The notes: generated by a model not told the origin, from the sequence alone. DNA of 6,777 bases from Veillonellaceae bacterium UBA5809 (GCA_002417965.1 DIDD01000144.1:20169-26945), one strand, 5' to 3'. Positions 1-6,549 are shown, numbered from the stretch's first letter. A program made the numbers and translations.

Positions 1-675
1 AAAAATACAGACAGCACCATTCAGGGGCGCATAGAAAAGGCGCTGTCGGAGATTCTGGGGGAAGAGACGGAAATTTCCGGAGCGGGACGCACGGATGCCG
101 GTGTGCATGCATCGGGTCAGGTAGCCAATATGCACCTGACCCGCAGTCTGTCCCCGGGCCAGCTGCTGAAACCCCTGAATGAAATCCTGCCGGATGATAT
201 TGCCGTGACGGCCATGGACTGCGTTCCGGACAGATTTCACAGCCGTCTGTCGGCAAAAGGAAAACGATACCGGTATCGGATCCGGACGGATTATCGGAAA
301 AAAGTTTTTGAGAAAAGACAGATATGGGCCTATGGAAAACCCCTTGACCTGGACGCGGTGAGAGCCGCGGCGGAAGAACTGACGGGTACCTTTGACTTCA
401 GAAGCTTCTGCAGCAATAAAAAAATGAAAAAATCTTCAGTCAGAACCCTGTCTCAGATTGCTGTGGAAGAAAGAGACGGAGAGACAGATCTGGTCTTTGA
501 AGGAGACGGATTTCTGCAGGGAATGGTAAGAATTATCACGGGGACACTCATTGAGACAGGAGAAGGGAAACGGCTGCCCGGGGATATGAAAAAAATACTG
601 GCGCTCCGGATGCGGAGTGAGGCCGGATTCACAGCACCGCCCCAGGGACTCATTCTGGAAGAAGTATACTATTAA
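1..675 (+). CDS. truA: tRNA pseudouridine(38-40) synthase TruA, 5' end missing
   Basis: TruA converts uridines 38-40 of the tRNA anticodon arm to pseudouridine in the cytoplasm. The reading frame is open from base 1, giving 224 residues before TAA at 673-675. The family is usually about 245-270 residues, so roughly 20-25 N-terminal residues lie outside the window. The catalytic block GAGRTDAGVHA is present, with the nucleophilic Asp encoded at 94-96. Other family features are the GKRYRYRI stretch, the DFRSFCSNKK stretch and the C-terminal GFLQGMVRIITGTLIETG block. An internal ATG at 103 would remove the catalytic Asp and is not the start. No intrinsic terminator is visible after the stop; the next gene has its own promoter about 20 bases downstream. 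The identification is firm; the true start cannot be seen. Confidence 0.96.
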   Translation, partial: KNTDSTIQGRIEKALSEILGEETEISGAGRTDAGVHASGQVANMHLTRSLSPGQLLKPLNEILPDDIAVTAMDCVPDRFHSRLSAKGKRYRYRIRTDYRKKVFEKRQIWAYGKPLDLDAVRAAAEELTGTFDFRSFCSNKKMKKSSVRTLSQIAVEERDGETDLVFEGDGFLQGMVRIITGTLIETGEGKRLPGDMKKILALRMRSEAGFTAPPQGLILEEVYY

Positions 676-696
676 ATAACCCGCTGACATTCCTTA

Positions 697-705
697 TGCT
701 ATAAT
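697..705 (+). promoter_or_regulatory. Extended -10 promoter for the HAD-rapZ-glmR-whiA operon
   Basis: The string TGCTATAAT is a perfect extended -10 element (TG, one base, TATAAT at 700-705), 55 bases before the first start codon of the operon. No good -35 hexamer lies 16-18 bases upstream; the base stretch there is TAACCC. Extended -10 promoters commonly do without one. It is the only plausible promoter I found for the six-gene operon. It is inferred from sequence only. Confidence 0.6.
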
Positions 706-760
706 AAAAAGAAAGACTATAGAAACGGGAAAATAAAGAGCAGGAGGAATAGATAAACAA

Positions 761-1570
761 ATGAGACCGGTTGATATGATTGCCATTGATTTAGATGACA
801 CACTGCTTCGTGATGATATATCCATTTCAGAATATACAGGAAAAGTACTCAGAAAAGCAGGAAGCATGGGCATAAGAATTGTTGTGGCCACAGGACGCAT
901 GTTTCAGGCGGCCCGTCCGTGGGGGAAAATTCTCCATGTAGGAGACGTACCCATGGTCGTTTACACAGGAGCCCTGACGGCGACCTGTGAAACCGGTCAG
1001 ATTCTGCTTCATGAAACGCTGGATCTGGATACGGCCAATGAAATTCTGGCAGAAGGGAAAAAACACGGATGGTATATGCAGGCCTATGTCAATGACACGC
1101 TTCTTGTTCCGGCAGTGGAGAAAAAAACAAAAGACTATGAAATATCCTGCGGCATACATGCTGAAGTCCGGGGGGAAGCATTCTGGCATTTGGAAGAAGC
1201 CCCCACAAAACTTTTGATCTTTGAAGAAGATCCGCAGGTGATGGAAGAAGCAAGCCGATATATGACGGCCCGCTTCAGCGGGCAGGTAGGCCATGTCAAA
1301 TCAAAGCCTTATTTCTATGAAATGCACCGCATGGGCGTATCGAAAGGGCATGCCCTGGAGATGCTCTGTCTGCGGTGGGGAATTCCCCTTTCCCGGGTGA
1401 TGACGTTTGGAAATTCAGAAAATGACCTGTCCATGCTTTCTGTGACACCATGGTCCTTTGCCGTGGAAAATGCGGAACCGGCAGTAAAAGAAGAGGCCCG
1501 TTACCTGACGGATTCCAACAATCATGACGGTGTGGCCAAGGCAGTGGCCAGGTATGTTTTGGAGGCGTAA
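761..1570 (+). CDS. Cof-type HAD-superfamily (subfamily IIB) phosphatase
   Basis: This is a 269-residue cytoplasmic HAD hydrolase of the Cof/HAD-IIB type. The family typically removes phosphate from sugar phosphates, nucleotides or cofactors using a phospho-aspartate intermediate and Mg2+. Motif I is DLDDT at residues 10-14 (nucleophile D10, acid/base D12). Motif II is ATGR at 43-46, the motif III lysine is probably K195 in GVSKGHAL, and motif IV is FGNSENDLSM at 216-225. The cap domain lies between motifs II and III, about residues 80-190. In motif IV the usual Gly-Asp is Gly-Asn (N218), while the following Asn-Asp (221-222) is kept. The start at 761 is preceded by AGGAGG at 742-747 with a long 13-base spacer; an in-frame ATG at 776 is possible but would fit the ribosome site worse. 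The gene ends one base before rapZ. The substrate cannot be told from sequence. Confidence 0.9.
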   Translation: MRPVDMIAIDLDDTLLRDDISISEYTGKVLRKAGSMGIRIVVATGRMFQAARPWGKILHVGDVPMVVYTGALTATCETGQILLHETLDLDTANEILAEGKKHGWYMQAYVNDTLLVPAVEKKTKDYEISCGIHAEVRGEAFWHLEEAPTKLLIFEEDPQVMEEASRYMTARFSGQVGHVKSKPYFYEMHRMGVSKGHALEMLCLRWGIPLSRVMTFGNSENDLSMLSVTPWSFAVENAEPAVKEEARYLTDSNNHDGVAKAVARYVLEA

Positions 1571-1571
1571 C

Positions 1572-2471
1572 ATGGAATCATTTCGTTTTGTAGTCATCAC
1601 AGGCATGTCCGGCGCGGGGAAAACAAAAGTCATGCAGACACTGGAAGATATGGGATACTACTGTGTGGACAACCTGCCCCCCGTGCTCATTGTCCGGTTT
1701 GCTGATCTGTGTTTCCGCAGCCACTCATCCATGCAGCATGTGGCAGTGGTGACAGATATCCGGGGAGGAACTTTTTTTGATACGCTGCCCCAGGCTCTGG
1801 AAGAATTGAATCAGCTGAATATACCCCATGAAGTAGTCTTCCTGGAAGCCTCTGACGAAGCATTGGTGCGCCGTTATATGGAAACCCGCAGAGTTCATCC
1901 CCTGGCGCCGGGCAAACGGCTGCAGGAAGGCATTGCGGCAGAACGGCAGATACTGGCCGGGATACGTGCCCAGTCGGACATGATCATTGACACGACCACG
2001 ATGAAAGGCAGTGATCTCCGTGAATTTCTGAAAAGCCGTTTTATCATTGAAAAAACACAGGGGCGTATGAATGTTACAGTCTGCTCCTTTGGATTCAAAT
2101 ACGGAGTTCCCATCGATGCGGATATGATTTTTGACGTCCGCTTTCTGCCCAACCCTTTTTATGTGGACAAATATAAATACTGGACCGGACGTGTAAAAGA
2201 AGTGGCGGATTACATTGGAAATGCGCCGGTGACCCGGGAATTCCTTGATAAACTCTTCGATATGACAGACTTTGTGATTGCCCAGTTTCAGACATCGGGC
2301 AAAGCGCAGCTGACCATTGCCATTGGGTGCACAGGAGGCATGCACCGCTCTGTATATATTACAGAACGGCTGGGAAAATACCTGAGGCAGAAAGGGGTCC
2401 TGGTCAATGTGGAGCACAGGGACCTTCCTAAAAATCATGTCGAACATGACGGTACGGAGGCCATTCAATGA
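1572..2471 (+). CDS. rapZ: RNase adapter / nucleotide-binding protein RapZ (YvcJ family)
   Basis: This is a 299-residue P-loop protein of the RapZ/YvcJ family, usually about 285-300 residues. In enterobacteria RapZ guides RNase E to the GlmZ small RNA and so controls GlmS and amino-sugar synthesis. In Firmicutes YvcJ is an NTP-hydrolysing homologue whose target is less clear. Visible features are the Walker A motif GMSGAGKT at residues 11-18, a Walker B-like AVVTDIRGG at 58-66, the TRRVHPL stretch at 105-111, and the C-terminal domain with SFGFKYGVP (172-180), DVRFLPNP (188-195) and IGCTGGMHRSV (251-261). I chose ATG 1572 because GGAGG at 1561-1565 sits six bases upstream and the family begins just before the P-loop; an in-frame ATG at 1524 lies inside the HAD gene. 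The stop overlaps the next start by four bases (ATGA). Neighbours glmR and whiA are its standard partners. Confidence 0.95.
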   Translation: MESFRFVVITGMSGAGKTKVMQTLEDMGYYCVDNLPPVLIVRFADLCFRSHSSMQHVAVVTDIRGGTFFDTLPQALEELNQLNIPHEVVFLEASDEALVRRYMETRRVHPLAPGKRLQEGIAAERQILAGIRAQSDMIIDTTTMKGSDLREFLKSRFIIEKTQGRMNVTVCSFGFKYGVPIDADMIFDVRFLPNPFYVDKYKYWTGRVKEVADYIGNAPVTREFLDKLFDMTDFVIAQFQTSGKAQLTIAIGCTGGMHRSVYITERLGKYLRQKGVLVNVEHRDLPKNHVEHDGTEAIQ

Positions 2472-3799
2472 TACAGTTCCGATGGTTTTACCCGGGGCTT
2501 CATGTCAAGCGCTGGATGTTTATGTTTTCCATAGGGCTGCTGCTGCTGATTCTGGGGGGGACCATGATGGTCAACTACCAGATCTTCGGATTCCTGGAAG
2601 AATGGCTTTTCCGCATGGCCTATGCACTGACGGGATCCTATAATTACACCCTGCTGGCGGTATCAGGCATGGTGCTCGTATGTCTGGGTGTGGTTATCAT
2701 GCTCATCGCGGTAAGAAAACTGGTCAAGCGTTTTTTGGAGCTGGTGGCGCCTGACCAGTCCCAGGTCAGTCAGCAGGTACTGAACCGCATGATGCTGGCC
2801 CGGGGGCCGGTACTGACGGCTGTCGGCGGCGGTCATGGCCTTTCAGCCCTGCTCCGGGGCATGAAAAATAAAACATCCAACCTGTCTGCCATTGTAACAG
2901 TTGCTGACGACGGAGGTTCCTCGGGGCGTCTGCGGGAAGAAATGAACATCATCGCGCCGGGAGATTTGAGAAACTGTCTGGTAGCCATGGCAGACAAAGA
3001 AAGTGTATTGGAAAAACTGTTTCAGTACCGGTTCGGGGGCAAAGGAGAACTGGCCGGACACAGCCTGGGAAACCTTTTCCTGGCAGCGCTGATGGAGCAG
3101 TTCGGAGATGCGGAGAGAGCCCTGGAAGCAGCGAGTAAAGTTTTGAATGTGCGGGGACAGGTTATTCCTTCCACGGTGGATACCGTCCGTTTGTCAGCTC
3201 TGATGGCGGATGGGAAAACAATAGAGGGAGAAACGGAAATTGCAGCCTATCCGTCCCGGATTGTTCATCTGTCAACCATTCCCGCAGCGCCCCGGGCCGT
3301 GCCGGACGCAGTGGAGGCCATCCGCCGTGCTGATATCATTACCCTGGGGCCCGGCAGCCTCTACACCAGCATCCTGCCGAACCTTCTGGTTCCTGATGTG
3401 CTGCAGGCCATCAGGGAAAGCAGTGCTTCCTGCCTGTACATATGCAATGTTATGACACAGCCGGGAGAGACTGACGGTTATACCGTCAGCGACCATGTAA
3501 AAGCCCTGATTGACCATGTGGGACCGGGCGTGATTAATTTTGTCCTGGCCAATGACGGAATGCCCGCTCCTGATATTCTGCGGCGTTATGCTGCAGTCGG
3601 ATCCTACCCTGTGGTTATTGATCCGGAAAATATCCAGAAACAGGGAGTGGCGCTCATCCGGGCTGACCTGATTGGAGAAACAGCGGCAGCGGCTCATAAT
3701 CCCGTGGTTTTGGCGGATGAAATAATCAGAATACGGAATATTCTCCGTTCGAATATTGATCCGAATGTGTTATATGAATATTTAGGACGGCAGAAATAA
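2468..3799 (+). CDS. glmR: Gluconeogenesis factor GlmR/YvcK (CofD-like) with N-terminal membrane anchor
   Basis: This 443-residue protein belongs to the YvcK/GlmR branch of the CofD-like fold. Bacillus YvcK/GlmR binds UDP-GlcNAc, is needed for growth on gluconeogenic carbon sources, and supports cell-wall precursor supply by acting on GlmS. The catalytic-like domain begins near residue 113 with TAVGGGHGLS, followed by VADDGGSSGRLR (145-156), PGDLRN (164-169), LGPGSLYTS (293-301) and NVMTQPGETDGY (327-338). The first ~110 residues are an addition to the ~317-residue Bacillus form. They contain two hydrophobic helices (about 17-36 and 61-82) with basic residues before the first (K14, R15) and after the second (RKLVKR, 83-88). 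That pattern places both ends, and the enzyme-like domain, in the cytoplasm. GGAGG at 2456-2460 lies seven bases before the ATG, which overlaps the rapZ stop. The family call is firm; the anchor is a prediction. Confidence 0.93.
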   Translation: MIQFRWFYPGLHVKRWMFMFSIGLLLLILGGTMMVNYQIFGFLEEWLFRMAYALTGSYNYTLLAVSGMVLVCLGVVIMLIAVRKLVKRFLELVAPDQSQVSQQVLNRMMLARGPVLTAVGGGHGLSALLRGMKNKTSNLSAIVTVADDGGSSGRLREEMNIIAPGDLRNCLVAMADKESVLEKLFQYRFGGKGELAGHSLGNLFLAALMEQFGDAERALEAASKVLNVRGQVIPSTVDTVRLSALMADGKTIEGETEIAAYPSRIVHLSTIPAAPRAVPDAVEAIRRADIITLGPGSLYTSILPNLLVPDVLQAIRESSASCLYICNVMTQPGETDGYTVSDHVKALIDHVGPGVINFVLANDGMPAPDILRRYAAVGSYPVVIDPENIQKQGVALIRADLIGETAAAAHNPVVLADEIIRIRNILRSNIDPNVLYEYLGRQK

Positions 3800-4737
3800 T
3801 GTCTTTTACAGAAACCGTAAAAAATGAATTAGCCAGGATTCCCCGGGAAGACGAGGCCGCGCGGAGAGCGGAAATGCTGGCTCTGTTCCGCATGAGCGGA
3901 TCCCTGATTACAGGGGGAGCCGGACAGATGGGGATTGAATTTTCCACCAGCCACAATGCCGTGGCGCGGCGCATGCTGGTCTACCTGAAAAAAGACAGCG
4001 GACTGATTCCTGCGGTCATGGTGAGGCAGGGGCGGAAACTGCGCAAAAAAAATGTGTACACCCTGGCAGTGCCCCCCTCTGAGAAGGGACTCCGGTTTCT
4101 TCAGAACCTGGGATTTCTGCCGGTGACTCCTCCCCTGCAGGATATGGACATATATGAGGGGACAGAAGCCCGGAGAGCCTACTTGGCGGGAGCTTTTCTG
4201 GGGGGCGGATCAGTGAACCGCCCCCAGGGAGACTATCATCTGGAGATGGTGACGCAGTCCTTTCATTTTGCTGAATTGATCAGGCAGTGCATGAAATCAT
4301 TTCACCTGACACCGAAATTGACAGACAGGAAAAACGATTATATCGTATATATCAAAGAAGGCGATGAAGTGACCGCATTCCTGCAGGTGGTCGGAGCAGG
4401 GAAAAGCCTGTTGGACTTCGAAAATGTGAGAGTCATGAAAGATGTGAGAAACCAGGTCAACCGCCAGGTTAACTGTGAGACAGCCAACCTCCAGAAAACA
4501 GTGGATGCGGCGGTCCGGCAGACATATGCCATAAAAACAATCCTGGAATACCGCAGTCTCGAAAGCCTGGACAGGAGAATGCAGGAAGCCTGCCGGCTGA
4601 GGATGGAACATCCCAATGCATCCCTGACAGAACTGTCGGAACTATGCGGCATCTCCAAATCGGGACTGGCACACAGATACCAGAAAATTATAGGATTGGC
4701 CCGTATATTGCAGGGAAAGAGGAAAATAGAAGAGTGA
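3799..4737 (+). CDS. whiA: Sporulation/division regulator WhiA
   Basis: WhiA is a DNA-binding protein conserved in Gram-positive lineages. In Streptomyces it controls sporulation septation, and in Bacillus it affects cell division and chromosome segregation. The 312-residue length is normal. Visible parts are the N-terminal SFTETVKNELARI, a degenerate LAGLIDADG-type segment (YLAGAFLGGGSVN, 128-140), the family-typical NRQVNCETANLQKTV (221-235), and a C-terminal helix-turn-helix around 273-298 (SLTELSELCGISKSGLAHRY). The LAGLIDADG acidic positions are replaced, as is usual in WhiA, so endonuclease activity is not expected. Its ATG shares one base with the glmR TAA (TAATG), and only a weak AGGA at 3784-3787 lies upstream, so translation probably depends on coupling to glmR. 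The stop overlaps the next gene by four bases. Confidence 0.95.
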   Translation: MSFTETVKNELARIPREDEAARRAEMLALFRMSGSLITGGAGQMGIEFSTSHNAVARRMLVYLKKDSGLIPAVMVRQGRKLRKKNVYTLAVPPSEKGLRFLQNLGFLPVTPPLQDMDIYEGTEARRAYLAGAFLGGGSVNRPQGDYHLEMVTQSFHFAELIRQCMKSFHLTPKLTDRKNDYIVYIKEGDEVTAFLQVVGAGKSLLDFENVRVMKDVRNQVNRQVNCETANLQKTVDAAVRQTYAIKTILEYRSLESLDRRMQEACRLRMEHPNASLTELSELCGISKSGLAHRYQKIIGLARILQGKRKIEE

Positions 4738-4796
4738 AAAAGTGGTTGTTGTGCTTATGGGTATTTTTAGTGGGACTGGCCGCTGATGCAGGCGCG
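4734..4796 (+). other. Predicted Sec signal peptide
   Basis: Residues 1-21 of the exported protein have the three-part form of a Sec signal: positive start (K2, K3), hydrophobic stretch 4-17, and small residues at the end (A17-D-A19 and A19-G-A21 as AxA sites). This segment also decides the GTG start, because it appears directly at the point where whiA ends. Cys7 lies too early in the core to be a lipoprotein site. Confidence 0.75.
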
Positions 4797-5813
4797 GCGG
4801 GATCACCTTTGGACAGAATATACACACCTATGCCGTTAACCCGTACAGGGACATCGGATACCCTGCTTTTTTCAGACTCCCCGGAGTATGTGTTTCAGCC
4901 AGGCATTTTGGCAGAAGGCGTCATTCAGGGCAGGGGGCGGATCTACTACTATCATGTCAATGAAATGAAGAAAGATGCGGTTCTGGCAGTATACGGAGAA
5001 AGCAGCCATGCTGAACTGATCCATATCAAAAGGACCGTATTCGGAGACCCGAGCCGTGACTATGTGACATCCGGGCAGACACTGTCTTTCCGGGAAGTCA
5101 CACAGATAGACGGGCCGGGAGAAGACAAAGTACTGATTCCCGGGCGCCGGACGGTACTGGCCAAAGATCCTGCCGATCCGGTATCATTCGGAAACCTCAT
5201 TACCGGCTATGTGGAAATAGAAACAAAAAATCCAGTCCGTATTGGGGTCGCCATGCTTCCTGCAGAAGAACCGCTGCAGGAAACACTGAAAACAGCAAAG
5301 CCCGCTGCGGCAGATACCCAGGGGATGCGGGGCACTTTCCCGCTGAACCTTTCTTTTAGAAACAGTACAGTTTGGAATACGGACACAGACGGACCAAAGG
5401 AAATTATAATAGGAGACGGGAAAACCGATCCCTTCCTGAAGGGTACGGATGAGATGGACCGTGTCATCCGGGAAAATACAGGCAATTACGGAGTTAACTA
5501 TGACATTACCATACAGACAAACGGAACCCGGGACTATGACCTGTATTTAAACAGCATGGGCGGTATCTTCCTGGCGACATTCATGGTTTACCAGGACGGA
5601 CTGCCCCGCATTTACAGAACAGATGTCAAGCACTGGTTCGGGGACAGCACAGACCGCGATTATATCCAGGCCGGGACATGGAGGGCAGGAAGAGATGTCG
5701 TGATCAGGATCATCCCGCCGGGTGCTGCCTTCCTTCCCGTTCGTTTTCTGCTGGTGCCCCGCCTGCAGCAGGGCGGCACGGCGCATATTCCGACAGATCA
5801 AGGAGGAAAATGA
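4734..5813 (+). CDS. Exported protein of unknown function with an internal duplication
   Basis: I do not recognise this family. The best start is GTG 4734, which overlaps the whiA stop (GTGA) and follows AGAGGA at 4718-4723 by ten bases; it gives 359 residues. Residues 1-21 look like a Sec signal peptide: MKK, a hydrophobic core LLCLWVFLVGLA, then ADAGA with likely signal peptidase I cleavage after residue 19 or 21. No lipobox and no later membrane helix are seen, so the mature protein should be secreted or periplasmic. The remainder looks rich in beta strands. Two stretches resemble each other: FGDPSRDYVTSG at 103-114 and FGDSTDRDYIQAG at 302-314, each preceded by alternating hydrophobic strands, which suggests two related domains about 200 residues apart. 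Extending the frame upstream to ATG 4644 would bury the signal peptide and lie inside whiA. Position in the operon hints at an envelope role; this is only inference. Confidence 0.82.
   Translation: MKKWLLCLWVFLVGLAADAGAAGSPLDRIYTPMPLTRTGTSDTLLFSDSPEYVFQPGILAEGVIQGRGRIYYYHVNEMKKDAVLAVYGESSHAELIHIKRTVFGDPSRDYVTSGQTLSFREVTQIDGPGEDKVLIPGRRTVLAKDPADPVSFGNLITGYVEIETKNPVRIGVAMLPAEEPLQETLKTAKPAAADTQGMRGTFPLNLSFRNSTVWNTDTDGPKEIIIGDGKTDPFLKGTDEMDRVIRENTGNYGVNYDITIQTNGTRDYDLYLNSMGGIFLATFMVYQDGLPRIYRTDVKHWFGDSTDRDYIQAGTWRAGRDVVIRIIPPGAAFLPVRFLLVPRLQQGGTAHIPTDQGGK
5801..5806 (+). promoter_or_regulatory. Ribosome binding site choosing between two adjacent ATGs of the DUF951 gene
   Basis: AGGAGG is a full-consensus Shine-Dalgarno sequence located inside the last codons of the exported-protein gene. 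Two ATGs follow in the same frame: 5810 (three bases away) and 5813 (six bases away). Six bases is the better spacing, so 5813 is taken as the start. Confidence 0.75.
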
Positions 5814-6031
5814 TGAAATTCATATCATTTCAGGTAGGAGATATTGTGATGATGAAAAAGCCTCATCCATGCGGATCCCAGAACTGGGAAGTACTGCAGC
5901 TGGGAACAGATATGAGAGTCAAATGCTGCGGATGCGGACACATAGTACTTATGCCGCGTCCAAAATTCCTGAAGGGGGCAAAAAAAATACTGAATCGTGA
6001 TCCTGAAAATGAAGGGGAACAGCATTCTTGA
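5813..6031 (+). CDS. DUF951 family protein (small, Cys-rich, YyzM-like)
   Basis: This 72-residue protein matches the DUF951 pattern, known in Bacillus as YyzM. It begins with VGDIVMMKKPHPCGSQNWEV (residues 8-27), then has DMRVKCCGCGHIVLMPR (33-49), and ends with a basic KFLKGAKKIL tail. Cys20, Cys38, Cys41 and possibly Cys39 or His43 could form a small metal site; this is inferred from spacing, not known to me. No function is established for the family as far as I know. The start at 5813 shares one base with the preceding stop (TGATG) and follows AGGAGG by six bases. The last ten residues are acidic and polar. It is probably the last gene of the operon, although no clear hairpin terminator follows it. 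Confidence 0.9.
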   Translation: MKFISFQVGDIVMMKKPHPCGSQNWEVLQLGTDMRVKCCGCGHIVLMPRPKFLKGAKKILNRDPENEGEQHS

Positions 6032-6071
6032 AGGGAAAGAAGGCCCCAAATTAAAAAGTTCAGAATAGTAC

Positions 6072-6100
6072 TGGACAAGTCATTTCAGAGATGATATAAT
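6072..6100 (+). promoter_or_regulatory. Upstream promoter (P1) of the tRNA operon
   Basis: A -35-like TGGACA at 6072-6077 and TATAAT at 6095-6100 are separated by 17 bases. A TG at 6092-6093 one base before the -10 makes it an extended -10 promoter. Transcription should start near 6107, some 85 bases before the first tRNA, giving a leader that includes promoter P2. Confidence 0.65.
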
Positions 6101-6144
6101 CTATAAACGTGATAGGGAAACAAAATCCCCACTGAAAAAGATGG

Positions 6145-6173
6145 TTGACAGCAAGTAAATTATTCTGTATAAT
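6145..6173 (+). promoter_or_regulatory. Perfect-consensus promoter (P2) of the tRNA operon
   Basis: TTGACA at 6145-6150 and TATAAT at 6168-6173 both match the sigma70/sigmaA consensus at six of six positions, with the optimal 17-base spacer. The start site would be near 6180, about a dozen bases before the first tRNA. Such strength fits stable-RNA synthesis. Confidence 0.85.
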
Positions 6174-6191
6174 ATTACTTGTCACGCACCT

Positions 6192-6267
6192 GCTGGCATA
6201 GCTCAACTGGCAGAGCGGCTGATTTGTAATCAGCAGGTTGTAGGTTCAAGTCCTATTGCCAGCTCCA
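6192..6267 (+). tRNA. tRNA-Thr (anticodon UGU)
   Basis: This is a 76-base cloverleaf with acceptor GCTGGCA/TGCCAGC, D stem GCTC/GAGC, anticodon stem GCTGA/TCAGC enclosing loop TTTGTAA, T stem GTAGG/CCTAT (one G-U pair) and an encoded CCA. The anticodon TGT reads threonine ACA and probably ACG. It is the first gene of the five-tRNA operon. Confidence 0.97.
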
Positions 6268-6272
6268 AATTT

Positions 6273-6357
6273 GGACGGATTCCCGAGTGGTTAAAGGGAG
6301 CAGACTGTAAATCTGCCGGCTCTGCCTTCGTAGGTTCGAATCCTACTCCGTCCACCA
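6273..6357 (+). tRNA. tRNA-Tyr (anticodon GUA)
   Basis: This is an 85-base class II tRNA with acceptor GGACGGA/TCCGTCC, anticodon stem GCAGA/TCTGC around loop CTGTAAA, a long variable arm that can pair GGC/GCC, T stem GTAGG/CCTAC and an encoded CCA. The anticodon GTA specifies tyrosine, and the long variable arm is normal for bacterial tRNA-Tyr. Confidence 0.97.
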
Positions 6358-6365
6358 TATACTAG

Positions 6366-6441
<76 letters not shown>

Positions 6442-6472
6442 TGATTTTTCTTACCTTGATCCTATAGATCGT

Positions 6473-6548
6473 GCTGATATAGCTCAGTCGGTAGAGCGTA
6501 TCCTTGGTAAGGATAAGGTCACCAGTTCAATCCTGGTTATCAGCTCCA
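6473..6548 (+). tRNA. tRNA-Thr (anticodon GGU)
   Basis: This is a 76-base tRNA with acceptor GCTGATA/TATCAGC, D stem GCTC/GAGC, anticodon stem TATCC/GGATA around loop TTGGTAA, T stem ACCAG/CTGGT and CCA. The anticodon GGT reads threonine ACC and ACU, complementing the UGU isoacceptor earlier in the operon. A 31-base AT-rich spacer precedes it, longer than the other spacers in the cluster. Confidence 0.97.
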
Positions 6549-6549
6549 T

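Larger units (their letters stand above)
6032..6191. other. Gene-free spacer between the DUF951 gene and the tRNA operon
   Basis: Apart from the two promoters, this stretch has only a weak four-pair hairpin (GGGA 6115-6118 with TCCC 6126-6129) and no convincing terminator for the upstream operon, so some read-through into the tRNA genes is possible. No small ORF with a ribosome site is apparent. Confidence 0.5.

Noticed and set aside
684..705. CTGACA as -35 for the operon promoter
   Set aside because: It is only ten bases from TATAAT, far too close; the promoter is better described as extended -10 without a -35.
1524..1571. Upstream in-frame ATG extending rapZ by 16 codons
   Set aside because: It lies wholly inside the HAD gene, has no ribosome site, and the family begins just before the P-loop; ATG 1572 has GGAGG at ideal spacing.
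1725..2468. A 247-codon antisense open frame opposite rapZ
   Set aside because: It mirrors rapZ codons, shows no recognisable motif, and the + strand gene is a strong family match.
4180..4220. LAGLIDADG-like segment in whiA as a homing endonuclease or mobile intron
   Set aside because: This degenerate segment is a normal part of WhiA; catalytic acidic residues are absent and the gene is uninterrupted.
4644..4733. In-frame extension of the exported protein upstream to ATG 4644
   Set aside because: It lies within the whiA helix-turn-helix region and would put 30 polar residues before a clear signal peptide; GTG 4734 fits better.
5678..5812. Longer upstream start for the DUF951 gene, and another open frame at 5722-6000
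   Set aside because: Both overlap the exported-protein gene; DUF951 homologues are about 65-70 residues and AGGAGG points to 5813.
6037..6057. Possible terminator after the DUF951 gene (GGG...CCC followed by A/T bases)
   Set aside because: Pairing is only three or so base pairs and no T run follows.
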